Shown here: in pieces, positions 1 to 15,200 of the stretch
How positions within the stretch are numbered: the first letter of the stretch is position 1
Layout: the number at the start of each line of letters is the position of its first letter
Source of the DNA: Elysia crispata
Lineage: Eukaryota > Mollusca > Gastropoda > Plakobranchidae
DNA: 64,000 nt
Direction of reading: 5' to 3'
Assembly (NCBI GenBank): GCA_033675545.1
Contig: JAWDGP010005116.1
Coordinates: forward strand, 1-64,000
Made by a program: the position numbers and the translations under genes
The notes under the pieces: generated by a model
The model's database searches: none
What the model saw: only the letters and a program-made list of their open reading frames with translations
Told to the model about the DNA's origin: nothing

Positions 1-234
1 TGGACTAGCCTAGTGAATGTTTGAGTGACAGTTAAACTGATCAGTTCTATGAAAGAAACCTATAAAACATAGCCTTAAATTTAACCATGTTTATCTTAAG
101 CAATTTTGAACTTGATTCTATCATGTTCAGGGCTGGATGTGGATTGTACATTTCATAGATAATGGTTTGGTGCTGTTATTTACACAGTATACAGCTAGAT
201 TTCAACCAATTTTTTTCCTCTTTGATTTCTCTAG
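1..234 (+). other. NCAPD3: NCAPD3 intron (3' part)
   Basis: Ends at a TTCTCTAG acceptor directly before the first exon seen (235). Upstream coding exons are outside the window. A short open stretch after a TTCAG at about 130 was considered as an exon, but it has no good donor. Confidence 0.6.
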
Positions 235-3200
235 ACTTGTCAAGTGATGAATGTGGCAAGTGGAGCAATGTTCTCTTGGTGTTGGGAATGGCAGCCAAAT
301 CAGTTCAGGATGAGGAAGTGAAGGACTTGCAAGGTCAGATTTGCATATATTTTTTTTCCCCTCTGCTTCTATATTTGAAGAGCCCTCGGTTTATTGACAA
401 ATACCTCAAGATTCACATAAAAAAGATTTTGCGCTCCTTTATATTGTCATTTCAGTATCTTTTTCCTTTCTGTGTTCAGCATGGTCTCTTTAACAGGAGA
501 GATGCCTAATGTTTCCATGGACTTATGTTTCAGCTTATAAATATATAATTTTTCAGAGTTTTTAACCTGTTTGTTGCTTGAAGGCCTAGATTTAAGAAGG
601 GAATCTAATTCTTTTTTTCACATTTTTTCCTTTCCTTTCTCCCGTGATTGTCACTGGTTTTGAACAGAGCTTGAAGATATATTAAATAACATAATCTTGA
701 TTATTGACCTTTTTTTTTCCTGCAGATGATCTAGGGAATCGTCTGAGTCAATTTTCCTACCCTCCATTTATTATTGCGGGCATGGTCAACTGTATCGCCA
801 AGGTATGTGTTAAATGGTTTGGATTATTTTTCTGAGTTTATATTTACTTTACTTTTACAAAGCTACTACCATAGCTGTATGTATGTTTTATTTAATAACT
901 TGTATCTAATATCTCAATGCTTTTCACATTTCCGGCCGTGAGGATTAGGTTAGTATTGTCAGAATTTCAAATTATTTTAAAATCATTTAAATTTTTTCAG
1001 CTTTATGGAAAAGGAATCCCGCTAGAACAGCAGCAAACATGGGGGGAAGATTTAATGTATGCCTGCGTCAGATATTTGTCTGAGATCATCCTCAAGTCGG
1101 AGAATAACTCAGGTAATTTTTATTTTTATGCTTTTTTTTTCTTTTAATCATCGACTATCCATTCTAGAAACTTCTGTGTATTTTCCAAACTCTTTGGAAA
1201 AATTACAGAGCTTTAGTCCTCAGGGAAGATTATACGCTGACAGAAATCCTAAATAATCTAGAAAAGCTGACAGGAATATATATCTACACAATCCTCTCAT
1301 CCTTAGGGAAGTTTTTTATACATGTTTACATAAACCCTAAATACTTTTAAGTAAGCTTAAAGGAATACCTTTATACACAGACCTTTAATCACTAGGGAAT
1401 TTCATACTCCTTGACATAAACAAGAAATACTCTAATTAAGCTTATAGGAATATCTTTATACATAGATTTTTTTTTATCTCCTTTGGAAGTTTAAAGATGC
1501 ACCCATCTATGAAGACCCTGAATTCTCCAGAGAGTTTCACCACTTAACCCAGATTCTTTTCCTGAGCTCAAGAAAAGTTATCTGAAGAATTTTATATTTT
1601 AATATACACTTAATTTCACTTAGTGAAATTGAATTAGAAAGTCTTATTTGCGAACCAGGATCATTTTTTTTTTTTACTGTCTCGGAATACTAGGCTTGGT
1701 GTAAATGTATATAGTGAAGTTCATTCAATATGTCTGACAATTCTCAAATGCTTGGATAATTGAAACTCAATTTAGAATTAAAAGCAGTATTCTTAATATA
1801 ACTATGAAGTGCAATTTTTAATAACTTGAATTGGTTCGTTTTTTTACTTTAGGCTGAACTTGATCTTAGAATTTACCACAGAAGAGCAAAAGCATTAGCA
1901 TGAGAAGTAGAAAACTAGAGGAAACCAGGAGGAGACATGAGCAAAGACTAGGTGTGTAGCAGAGAAAGATTGGTCAGAGAGAAAACATGGAATATTATAG
2001 CAGGGGGGAAGATTTTCTAAAGTAGAGAGGGATAAGTAATTAAATAGAAGATAGGCACAAGAACAAGAGGAAGTAAAAAAATGTTTACCATGTGAAGGAG
2101 GAGGATCAATGGTTGTCCGATGGTGTAAGGGCAAGTTACAAGGAAAGGTTCCATAAGGTTTTTGTTTCAGGATGACGGGGGCAAAGTTGAATAAGGGCAA
2201 ATCTTGCTATACTATATGTTTGATTTCCAATGAATGAAAAGAGGTTAAGAAAATATTATCTGCTTTGAAATTTAAAAAAAAATGATAATAATTATAACAA
2301 GTGGAAAGAATGAAATATCAAATTTCATTTCTTTTTGTTTTATGCATGCCCACATGAATCTGATTTCCGCATTGAATAAAAGAGTTATGGGAAGTAAAGC
2401 AATTAAATATTCATTACATTTGGTTGTTCCCTTGAATGTTCAAACACTGATTTCTTGAAAATATCAAAATTCCCAAATGAATTCAAGGAATTCGTGCCCA
2501 GCTGTACATTTTTTTCCTCCATATTTTGCTATTTAATATTATTGATTATTATTGTTGTTACTACTGTAATTGTTTAGATATAAATTATTACCATTATTAC
2601 TTCTTCTAAGCTCTCCCAAGTTTCTGGAACAGTGAGATATTTGGTAGGTAGACTGTAATGGTGAAACTTTCAGTTGTGAGCTCGCATCATAGGTTCTTTG
2701 TAAATTGCATGATTTCCATATCCTTTCCTCTGTCTTTACAGTTAATTAAAACTTGTTTATAAATATAGAGTGTGAAGCAAACATAAGATGGCAGGTACAT
2801 ATGTCAGGTTTTACAAAACTGGAGCCTGCAGTTTAAGACTTCTTTTTAGTCAGGTCAATTTTTTAAATACTTTGTTTTCTTTTTTTTGTTGTGTTATGTT
2901 TTTTTTGGGGGGGGTTTGGTTTTTTGTTGTTTTTTTTTGCTTTTTCTGTAGCACAATTTTATAGTAAAGAAGAACCGTCGCCTTATTGTTTCACTGACTC
3001 TGTCCCATAACTGTCCAACAGTTTAGGAGATCAATGAAGACTTAGCCAGCCTGTGCCAATTTCTTTAGTGTTTAGTGGCTAGTAACACCTTTTCACGTTT
3101 TGATATTGTTGGCCATCTGGAATTTTCAGGGTCTTACTGTAAATCAATGGCTGGATACAGGCTAAATTATCATCTAGTTAGAGACAGCATACTTAAGTCA

Positions 3201-6200
3201 AATGAGCTGTGCTTGCATAGAATTTAAACTTTAAGGCTTATCGTTAGGATTTTCAATGGTCTGAAAATGAAATTTAAACTTTTTTTAATTTTTAGCCTTT
3301 GACTAAATTTTGTTCTCTGAGATTGAGCAATGGGAGTTCTCTGGTGCCCTTAGAAATATGTTTTTCCCCCTTTAAGCCTGTAAAAGGATGACTTCAGTGC
3401 CTGAATAGTCAGAAATGAACTAAAAAAAATAGGGCAAGATTATTGTTGCTTTGCATAGACCTACCTCCTCTTCCTTTTTCTGTGTTAACATTTGTCTCTG
3501 TCTTTATAAAATCAATTCAGTCTCATATCAGTGTAGGAGTAGACTGCACTCAGATTTAAAAATTCATTACTTTTTTTTTTTTTGCGAAAGCTCAGGGGCA
3601 TCATGGTATAGGATGAGACACTGAAAATCTCTATGGTTTCCATTTAAGTAGAACGTATGGGGTGTTAGAATTTAAACCATTTGTGTATCCCTACCTTTTT
3701 TTTCTTATACATCAGTTTGAAACACCCTTTGTGATTTGGTGTTTTTTTTGTTTTTTGCAGAATTTGTATTTTTTATTTGCTCTTTTTTTTTATTGTTTGA
3801 TCCATTTCATTTGTTCCTTATTTATTGTTTGCGGGAGCAGTGGTTCTTGACTGTTTCTGTCTTAGCCGAGATATAAGACCATGTTTTTTTTTTATTTTTA
3901 AAGTTCTGTGTGTAAATTCTATAGATGTGTAAAATGAATTTAGTCTGTGTAGTACACTTTTTTTTTAATTTCATGTCAATTTTTAAGAATATTAGGTGCA
4001 TAAGGCCTAGAGATATTCTGACTTACAAATTTGCCCCGAAACCTGCCAAAGTGTGAACATAATACCCAGTGTTGTCACATGTTAACTTTTTTTTATGGCT
4101 AACATATGAACCTATTTGGTTGTTTTGGGGTGGTGCCAATATTTCATGCTTGATTCTTAGGCCAGTTACAAAAGATTTGAGAGTATACTGTGCAGCGGGA
4201 AGTTTATATAAAAATATCAATCAGAAGATAGACTTCTCAATTTTACCTTTATCAAATCACCCATCAATTTAATATTCTTTTATAAACCATAAATATAATG
4301 AGCCAATCTTGGCCTAAACCTATCTTTGAAAATAGAATGTGCCACTACTGCCTTAGTCAAATTACCCATTGCAACCTAATGTTCCATTGTTGCCTTTTTC
4401 AAACTATTATTCAGATTATAATATGTTTGAATCTATTGCCCCCTACAGATGCCCAGATAGACGAGCCCCAGATGATCAAGTATGTGTTCACTCTGGGAGA
4501 AGTGTGCCAGCGCTGTCCGACCAAGATTCCCAAGAAAGCAAATTTCCTTGTCCAGTCTATTGTGGCTGCACCCTGTATAAGTGCATTAAGTGAGCTGGGT
4601 CTTTTTATTTCCTTCAGCCTTTAAGTCAATTAGAGATATAAAAAAAATTATCGAATGAGTGCCAAATATTTACAAGAAATAAGTATTGTTTACCATAATT
4701 ATTCAAAGCCCTGATTTCTGTATGAAAATTCACACCAAGCTATAATTTTAAAATATTACAGAGGAACCAGAAAATATAAAGTAAAGGCAGTTCTGTTTTT
4801 TTCTTTAATTATGTACATTAGATATATTATGATACCAGGTGTTGGATCTCATAAAGGAGAGAGACACATACATAGAAATGCAATCAGAGAGGGATTTCAC
4901 TTGTTTTCTATACCTTTTTAACAATTGCTTTTTTTGTGTATTACCCTAGGCCAATCAGATCAGGAGGCAGTGGCACCTATCAAAGACCCAGCTGGCTCCG
5001 GGCAGACATCAGAGCAGCAGGATTCTTCTCATGATTCCCAAAGTAGTGAAGCGTCATCCCAGATTTCCACTCAGGCTTCTACTCAACCGCTTTCACAGTT
5101 TAGGGGCTCCAAGATGTCGAACATCCTCCGAGCCCATGGATTTATCACTCTTGGTGAGACGAACTATGAAGATCATTATGCATTAAGAACAGCTTATTAA
5201 GACCCTGCCATTTCACTGCAAGCATGAGAACTGTTTTATTATGGTCACTGCGGTGTACTATGAGCATTAGAGCATTGTAGTAATAGTTTGTTTATATTCA
5301 GTGAAATAAAGTTTGAAAATGTTTTGAAAGTAAATAATTAAGAGAGAGAAGACATAACTATTAATCGTATCTATGGGAAAATTAATTTATATCATTTTCC
5401 CCCTTCTCCATGCAGGTAAACTGTGTCTGGTTGATGAAGGCCTTAGTAAGAAGATCATTGCTGCTTTGGCTCGAGAGCTAGAGGTTTGTGACAGTCCAGC
5501 AGTCAGAAACAACGTTGTTGTCATCATGGGTGACCTTACAGTCAGGTAGGAAAGATCACATTTGGCCTAATGGCAGCTTTTTCTCTTTCATTTAATCTCA
5601 AACTTGGCATAGCAGGTGAATTTTCATTCTGGAGATACTAATATCATACTACCCCTCTCCCCCCACTGCAACCATCCTGATACTGCAATTTATCTAGACT
5701 AAGCTTAGACTATTCTATTATCTTCCTGTTTTCCCAAATGTTCATAAAAAATTTCTCCCTACTCCAAGCTTAGAGCATTCAGTAAAACTTTTATGACCGA
5801 ATTTGAAAAAAAAAATGAGGTCCATTCTCTACGCTTTCTATGCAGTGAATCTGAATTCACAGACGAAATCGTGATTGTCCTAGCAATTGATTAGCAGTCT
5901 CCTTTGTGTCAGTTGAAAACCATAAATTGGAAAATATTAAAACTACTTTTTTTTCAATATTAATATCAAGAAGAGAGAGGCTTAGAGATTTAAATCACAC
6001 TCAAAGCTTCAGTGTGGTAAATTGCTGAGGCGATGATCCTAGAAAGACTGTTTGATTTCACTGCTCTTCTTTTCCTCTTCCCCTTAGAATGTTCATTTTA
6101 ATACATCAAATAGCTTATTGGCTTCTGAGACCATACTAATATTCTTTAGTAGATTGTGTTGGCTATGGTTGGGAGGCATGGGCTTACTTACTTGACTCAC

Positions 6201-9200
6201 CTGTCTGAGAGTGGGATTTTGATGCTTCGCTTCAGAGAGAATAGAAAAGCCTGTGCATTTAATTTGACGTAATTGTTTGAATCAGGTACACCACCGTTGT
6301 TGATCGCTATGTCACCAATGTAGCTGCTTGTCTGAAGGACCCCTCAGCACTGGTTCGCAAAAACACCCTGACTATTCTGACAAGACTCTTGCAGGTAAGT
6401 ACAGATCAGACTTGCCAACTGTAACGAAAAATCCATAAACATTACGAGAAAAATACACCTGTTATGGAGTTCCTGAAAAATTGTATATGTTAAAAAATTT
6501 TTGTGTGAACAAGATCTACTTTTTTAAACATCAACTTCAACGGATTGTATTAGCTGTCACAAGTTAATTACATCAGAGATAAGTTATTGTTATTGTGTTA
6601 AGATATTAATTGTATAAATTAATAATTTCCATTTTTGTTGGGTATTTTCTCTTCTATTTGTGGGGTGTTACAGAATTTCGCCTCTTGTTACAGAAAAAAA
6701 TTATGTTTGTTGCAGATTTTCAAATTTTGAAGTAGGCAAGTCTGACAGATTTCTAAAAGTTTAGCAAAGCCTGAAAAAAAATCCTCATTTTATATAGTCG
6801 CAGGAATTCATTTTTTTATTATTGTATACATTTGAAGAAATATGGTTATGCCTTAAATTTTTATGCATTTACTATTAGAGGTGAAGAAAGATGTTGAAGC
6901 CAATCATTTCAAAAACTTTATGGTTTCAATGTTTGAAGATTTAGATTTAAAAATGACTCCTGCATACAGTGTTAATATTAGACGGCAGCAAAGGGGTTAC
7001 AGTGGCTGGAGTTGAAATGGTGTTTGTAGATGACAGTAGTGGCATTGAACATTTGTATAGCTATTGCGGAAAAGCACAGAATTCATGCCGTTGTTTGTTT
7101 TGAGATATGATCAAAAATGCACAAAAATCTATTACAGGCCAAAAACGAGTTCTGCATATTCTTATTAACTTTATCAGTGTTTGAACTATTTGACCAAAGA
7201 TCTGCTGTGTCTTAAATATTTTTTTATTACTATCATAGTCAGAAATAGCCTGATTTTATAGATCAAGATAGTATTCTTTGGAGCAATAACATAATAAAAA
7301 AAAGGTACGAGTTATATGATGTATTGTTTACCAATATTACAGCCTATACCTACTCAACTTTGACATTTAAAAGGCTGCTACAGAAAATCTTGGCGATTTC
7401 ATATTTGATTTTTAGGTGGGGGGGGGGGGGTGGGGGCGGCGGGGAATCAGAATTAGAGAATAAAGCTGATCTATCAGGTGGTGTAAACAAAAGTCCTTTG
7501 TATTAAAGATATGCGCTAGATATAAATCTTGATTAACATCTATGTTACAACAATTGCATTAAGAAGTTCTACTTCAGTTTTTTGGGGAGTATGTCATAAT
7601 TGGTAACTGGGCTCTCTTTTTTGCCATTTGTGCCCACTTTTTTACTTTCCGACACCAGATGTTGCTGCCTCTTACAAATAAGGTCATTTTTGTCTTGTAA
7701 ACCCTGAGTCTTATGTGCCCTTCAGGGATGATCCAAAATTTAAATACAAGCTGTGGGGTAGGGGGGAGAGAGAGATAGTCAAAATTTTGCATGAGGCATA
7801 TTTGGTATTGATGCTGAAAGTTCTAATAAAGAGGATGAACTGGTTTGTTTGTTTTTTCTTATTTCTCTTTATGGTAGAATACTAGAAAAAGCGCCTTTTT
7901 TCAACTCTTATTGGAATGATTTGTGTTGATAAATTTTCTAAATACAGATTTGGAGTATAAAGTTTTAGAGCAAACAGTCTTGTAGATCATTTTATTTTTT
8001 TCATTCACTTATATGAAAGAAACTATGTAAAATTTTATCTTTTTGTTTATATTTCCAGGAGGAGTATGTCAAATGGAAAGGTGTCCTGTTTTTCCGTTAC
8101 ATAACAACTCTATTAGATGAGGTAGAAGAAATAAAAAATCTAGGTAAGATCAGTCAGTCACTTTTAAAAATATGTAAATTTTAATTGATCAACACAATAT
8201 GTAGATTACAGGCTGAAGTCAATTTGGCATGTGTCTCTGACTTCTTTACATGGTGTTTATATCTAATCTTTCAGTAACCCTTGATGTCACCTTATGTTTC
8301 TATAAAGGGCTAACAGCCAACCCTGTGACTGAGCTTTAGAGAAAGAACTTTCATATTTTAATGATGTAGTGTCATCATCAATATTCACAAATGACTTTTT
8401 AAAGGCTCAATGGAAAAACAAGTAATGAATTTTTAAGGTTAACCCTCTTTGGTATGAAGCTGGAATCAAGCAAGATAGTTAAGTTATAAAGCTGTGTCTT
8501 ATACACCCAGATTGCTTGGTTATGAAAATAAATCTAAATCTCTGATTCCAGTTTGGTAATGGATGTTACATTTGATACTCCAAAAAATGTTAGGAAATGG
8601 ATCTTTCTTCTGATACTTAGATAGTAAAAAATTTTACATCAAATGCAAGAAATATGGTCCGGTTACAAAAACTGAATCGACTACTTTGATGATGGTTTGG
8701 TTATGAGTACTTTATCAAAATGCTATTATATGTTAGTTCGTTCATGAATGCTGAATCAAATACTTCTGCTTTTAAGGATAAATTTCATTACTAACATCAC
8801 TATTAAGTAGACATATTGGGTTGACTTAAAGTCATAAACAGTTTTGAATTTTTCATAGGAAAAAATGAAATTACAGACAATTTACAGTTACCTCCTATAT
8901 AACAAGCCTCTGAACTGGATGTGCAATATAATAATGGTATAAAAGGACAGGTATAGTATTATGAAATGATAATCTTCCTTTTCAAAAAGTCTAGCATTCT
9001 TTTGCATATTTTGTTTTCCTCCTTTTTTAAATGATCCCAAACTGCAGTTGCAAACTAGTCTGAAAAGTATTCACGCACACCTGTATTTGAATTATGATCA
9101 TAAACTTTGTATTTCAACCATCTTCACATCTTATCCCCAGCTGAGTTCTGTCTCGAGCATTTATTGTTGAAGAAACACCCCAATATGTTCTTCAACCCTT

Positions 9201-12200
9201 TTGTGGAATGCATTTTTCACTTCAACAACTACCAGGATCATCCAAGTAATTCTGCAAGATTATAACTAAACGATATTTATAATATACCTTGTCTAAACTA
9301 GTAGGACTTTCACATTAACAATCTTGATACTTTCCCCATGCTGTCAATATTAATATTTTCAAAAAAAAAATTATAATTTCCTGAATATCTTTAAGATAAT
9401 AAAGAAAAAAATGGGTGGACAAATGTTTGCTCAATAGTGGTTTCAAGAGTTTTTAATTTCCAGCATCAGATTCGCTAGGACTGAACCCATCTATCAAGAT
9501 AATTCTCATATGATGTACAAGAATTTCAATTTTCTATGAGGTTAATTTAAATAAGTGGCTCATTCTTTGAAATTTTTGTTTGGTCTTTGCAAGTAAATTT
9601 GTACTCTGAATGTATTGTAAAGGCATCAGGTTTGATTTCGAGTAACTCACCCTGGGATCTATCTCAAGTTAATTTTTTTTGCTCTAAGCTAATAGTACTT
9701 TTCTTTTCTTCATGCAATATTTCCTCAGCATATAACAAATTCAAACAGACAGAGGGGGAGAAAGCTAAGTTTACTGTGGCAGGGAAAGCTCATGCAAGGT
9801 AAGTTTTCATGCTTGGAATTGTTCTAAAGTTACACGCTAATTTAAATTTTTGAGGACACAAAATTGAACTTCAATTACTAAATTGAATTTTAGTTCATGT
9901 TTTTTTTCTTTGTGTGTGTGTGAGGGGGGGTAGAAGAGTGTCTTATTCAACATTTCTCTGAGATGTCACATGCACACAGTAGTCAGAAAAATTGCATAAT
10001 GGAGGAGGGATGTTTACAGCAGTTAGAACACTCTAAGATATACATTGTGGCCAGAACACTCCCAATGTAGATAGAAGGTATATTCTGAGGTTAGTATTAT
10101 TCAAATTTGAAGGAATGTGTATAAATCTGTCAGAGCATTATTCAACAATAATGTATAATGTCTAATAATGGATTTATTTTATTTTTATAGAACAACTAAG
10201 ACAAGACACAAAAATATTAATACTGTAACTAGCTAGGTAGGTTGAGAAAGCTAAATTTTATAGAACATTTAGCTATATCTATGCACTCTCATAGACTAAT
10301 CACGAGCCCAAACTATTACCCATTTGGTGAGCTTCTATTCTAACGGCATGTTTCCCCTTCCAGCCAGCGAATGCAGATGTATACCTTTATGCTTGAAAAT
10401 ATGACAGATGAGCACCGCTTCAAAGTTGCTGCCAAGCTCAACAAAGAGGTTTGTAATACAATTTTTTTATTTTTAGAAAATAGATCCTGTGGGAGTGTTT
10501 GTGGGAATATAAATGTAAATTTTTTTTTTGCTGAAAACTTCATCAATATTTTCCCTGTGTTAATAAGAAAAAACAGCATTAAAGCCTTGAAAAGCAAATG
10601 TAGCACCTACAGAATTTATATCTAAAATAGGATCTTTGGTTATCATTTCATAGCAATATCTTCCTTTGACTTTTTCTCCTTTTAATACTACGCATAAATA
10701 GTAGGAATCACTCACCTAATCTCTGATCTTCCTAAAATAGCTTATACATTCTATCAGTAACATGTGGGATGTTCATTGTATTACCTGAATTACTAGCTAC
10801 ATGCTGCAGAATGTGTATTATTGTGCTTGCTCACCTTAGATTTTGGCTGCTGTAGTGGATAAAGTCATCCCTTTGAACAACGATGGATCTGCACTATTGC
10901 GAGATACACTGGCAGTGTTGAGCTGCAAGGTAAAGTTGGATAGTCAAGTCGATAACAAGATATGATTAAGTATTGGGGATTCTTTCATTCCAAATGAAAA
11001 CTTGGGTTATTATTGAATATAGAGGTACAACTTTATCTTGTTTGGGACAATGTAGCAATAGATCTGTTCTTCTGAAGTTATGTCATGTGACAATTGCATT
11101 TAGGATCAGTTTAATAATGTAGTTTAAATCATTCTTTCTAGTATCTCAATAGGTGGAGTTTCTGAAATAGTGCAAAGGGGTGTAAATAGTAATTTTCAAC
11201 CATATTTTGTTTTCTTATCATTCTAGCCTATAGCTTCACTTTAAATATTGTATTTTGAACTAATATGAATGTTAATGGTTGCTTTCGAAAGGCTATGGAT
11301 CTTGAAGGTAGCAGATATAGCAAACCAAAGAGGATATTTTTTATAGTCATACTTTTGTCTTGAGTTCTTGAAAACCAATACTCAAATGCAGTGCTAGTTA
11401 AAAATATCTTTATGACAAATATATACTATTCTGTTACCCTCAGGAGATAAAACTGACAACCCTGCGTGGTCGTGGGCTTGGCAGTCAAGAAGAGGAAGTG
11501 GAAGGGCCTGTAGAGGCTCAGGCACAGGCTGCTGTCAGCGCTGTTGCCAAGAAGGCTTTCATATCTCAAGTTGTTCGGCGCAATGTCATCGAGAATATTG
11601 TGCCAGTCGTTATCTCACTGAAGCATATGGTGGGTGCTTCAGTCTTATGGTCAATCAAAAGAAAAAAAAGTAGAACACAAATTTCTTGCATCTAGATTTC
11701 TTAAACTTGTGATCCATCACTAGATTTTGATACTAAAAGAGCAATCATCAATTTTAACTCATTTAACATTTAAGAAAGCTTGTGATGTCATAGTAGCCAA
11801 ACCATTGCCTTTTTTCAACCTTTTGTGTAACACTTGATTTGTGTTATGGTTTGTATTTGGTTGGATATTTTTTTTTCTTTATTTGTGCTAACTGCTATCA
11901 ATAATTTGAGTAAGTCTAGTTGGCTTTACATAAGCTCCTTAACATTAAATATTCCATTGTCTTTCACAAGCACTGTGTCACTGAAAGCATGAATAATATG
12001 TTCAAGCTTTTAATAAGGAGTCTGTATCTATATATATATATATTTACTTATGTAAACAAACATGATGCTATACTCAGGTGAGCTAATTAGTAAGTTTTAT
12101 GAGGTCAATCAAATTTAAAGTATCTTGATTGAAGTGTGAAGAGGTGTTAAGCAATCCTTGATGGATTAGTTCTGGCTTGTTAAATATAAATCATCTGAAA

Positions 12201-15200
12201 TGCCTTATATAGCTTAAAAAATTTTTGAAGAAATTCTAATTTTGTATAAAGATTTTGACATGTGGGAGCCATGAAAACTCAACACACGGCAAATCGAGCA
12301 TCTTCCCTCAAACTTAATAACTTTTAACTCATTCAATTTTTGTTTTCAATTTTTTTAACTGAAATTATTGATGTTTATGAATTGATTACTAATTTTACTT
12401 GCATGTGCACTCATACTTATTTGCTATTATTCAAACACAAGGATAAGGTCCTTTCTCAAGATAGCTTTGAGAAAGCAGTGGAAACTCAACTTTTGGCCTC
12501 TAAAATTATTTTAACATTTCAATGGAATTTCTAATTGATCAGAGTTTGTGAGGCCAGATTGCAATCTCTGTCCTGCTCATGGTCTATAAGATGTACATGT
12601 TTAAAAATGTAGATACGGAAAGACCTTGGTGGAAGAATTTGTTGTTAATTTATCTGCTTTACTACATGATGGATAATGGATGTCATTTCAGTTTGAGCAA
12701 GCAAGATCCAGTCTTCTGAGAGACTTGATGATTTACCTGCGTGAGCTGATGAAAGATTATAAGAATGAAGTTAAAGGTAATTTTTTTTTTCACAAATGAC
12801 TACTTCTAGGTCAAATACACAAAAACAGATTAAATCGCAGCCGTTGATTTTGCATAACTGAGTGTACCTAATGGAATTCATCTTTAGTTGTCTTCTTGTA
12901 CACTATAATATATGAGAATGAAGCTAACCAAAAATTGTTCTTTAACTTTTTGTCTGTCAGTTAAATAGGCTGAAACAAATCTCACAGGTTCTCTCATTCT
13001 CTGTAGATCAAGAATGTTAAGTGAGGGGAATCTTAAATAATTATTCACTCCTTTCTTGTTCATCTGTTAAAATAGGATAAAGCAAATCTTACGCTTTATC
13101 TCTTTCTCTCTCTCTTTCTTATTAGTCAAATTAATAAGAGAAGCAAAAAGCATCACTAATTACTTTTCGAAACTAAAATACATTAATATATTAAACATAT
13201 CAAGTCTCATCGCACTTCACTTAGATAAAATGTCAGAGAAGATAAATATTTGCTATCAATATCATGTTTTTTTGTTTGCTGTTTAAAGTATTGGTTTCCT
13301 TAAAATTATTTTTGTAGTTTTGTCCATATAGCTTTTGCTTTTCTTGTCTAGGTGGGATGCCTTGCAAAGATTATAAATAATAAATTAACTTAGAAATCTT
13401 TCATACAGAGTTTTAGATTTTATTTCATGAAATAGTTCTCTTTTGCTTGAGATGATGTGGCTCTACTTGTGATGTGTTAATTATTTCAGATATCCTGGCT
13501 TCAGACAAACAGCTGGCAGAGGAAATCTTCTTTGACTTAAGAACTTTTGAGACCCAGGAGTCTCAGATCACAGAAAGTAGACAGGTATGGCTCACAAGGA
13601 CATGCTTCATTGACCGAATATTTTTACAAGCCCAGTTCACCTTGAGCTGCATTCTTATCAAATATCACCACTACTTATAAGCCATAATGATAGCAAAGAA
13701 TATTTTAATCGGAGTACTGTAATGTCTTCTGACTCTTTAACATCATTGTGCACAGGGGAATAACATGTCAACAGCTGACTGTCATTCACTTCATTGAGTA
13801 ATGCAAATCATTTCTTTTGTTAGAAAGTGGGAAATTTCAGACAGAAAAGATGGTATTCTATAGAAAGGAGTCCCTGATTATACATGTTATCTAGTTTAAT
13901 GATAAAATGCAAATTTAAGCGTTGAATGTATGAATTATGCTGTAAAGTTGTAGTGTAGCTTTATTTTGTTTAAGGATAAAATTGTAAAACAAAATTAAGA
14001 AAAGCATTTCTAGCTCCAGAAGGAGCAATGGAATTTAGGCTTGGCAAAATGCTGCTTTAATGGCGGCTGGTATAGCTCAAGGTAGTGCAGGGGTAATTCA
14101 TAGCTGTAAAAGGAAAGAAGCACTTTTTGGTCATGTTGAAATTCTATGTATGGAAAAGAACAGCACAGTATGAATAGTGAGAGAGAAGACAGGCACAGAA
14201 ACCCTGACATCATTCATTTGGAGTGAGCTTATAAAAGGTTTCCATCAATCAATCAGTTAAACTTTAGCCTAACAACAGTATTCTCTACAAGCAGTCTTAC
14301 AATATTACAGTTCATACTGCCAGGTAACAAAGATAAGGTAGTGTTTAGTCAGAAAGTCATAAATGTGCAGGTAAAATGGTCCATAGTCTTACTCATGTAA
14401 ATGAATGAATTGATTAGCAAAATGAGTGATATATGTTAAATTGAAGTTTTGCCAGCGCTTTTCCCATGATGCCTCATCTAACAGTATGGAATAATGCTCA
14501 TCTTGGTTTGATGAGGATAATCTTTAAAATGTTGCTGTGGCCAGGAATATGAAATTTTTATTATTTATATATGAAGTTGTTGTTTTATCTTTTATGATTC
14601 ATACTCTTCTAACATTGTTTCCTATATCTTTCCTGTCTTGATATTTATTTCAATCTCATCTCTTCTGTTTTCTGCAATATATTGATTACTTGAATGAAAA
14701 GGGATCAGGTTATGGATACATTAAATTTTGGTGACTGCTGTGGATATCTTTTGATTAGAGTAAAAGAGACTTAAAATATCACAAATGAATTTTTCTAAGA
14801 TAGATATTAACATGAACATGAGTTTAAGCTATTGAATGGTAGAAACTGCACAAAATGTTGTTATGTTTGGAAGATGTGTAATGTTTTTATCTTTTGTAGT
14901 AGTAAGAAATAGAGAAAAATTATGCATTTCCAAACACTTTTATAAGTTCAACAAGAAATCCATGGTATATGACCTATAAAAATGGTCGATTGTATGTAAA
15001 ATGGAGAGAAATATACATCTCATAAAGTTTGTTGTTTTTGGTGGTTTTTTTTATGCAAGGTTTCAAGGCAAGGTACCCCACAACCAGCCAATGAGAATTC
15101 AAATGCCTCACAGCCAACCAATCAAAACCCTTGTAAGGAAGCTTCCCTGCAAGCAACCAAGGAGAATGCTGGGAAGGGAGCCAATGTCAGTAAATCAAGT

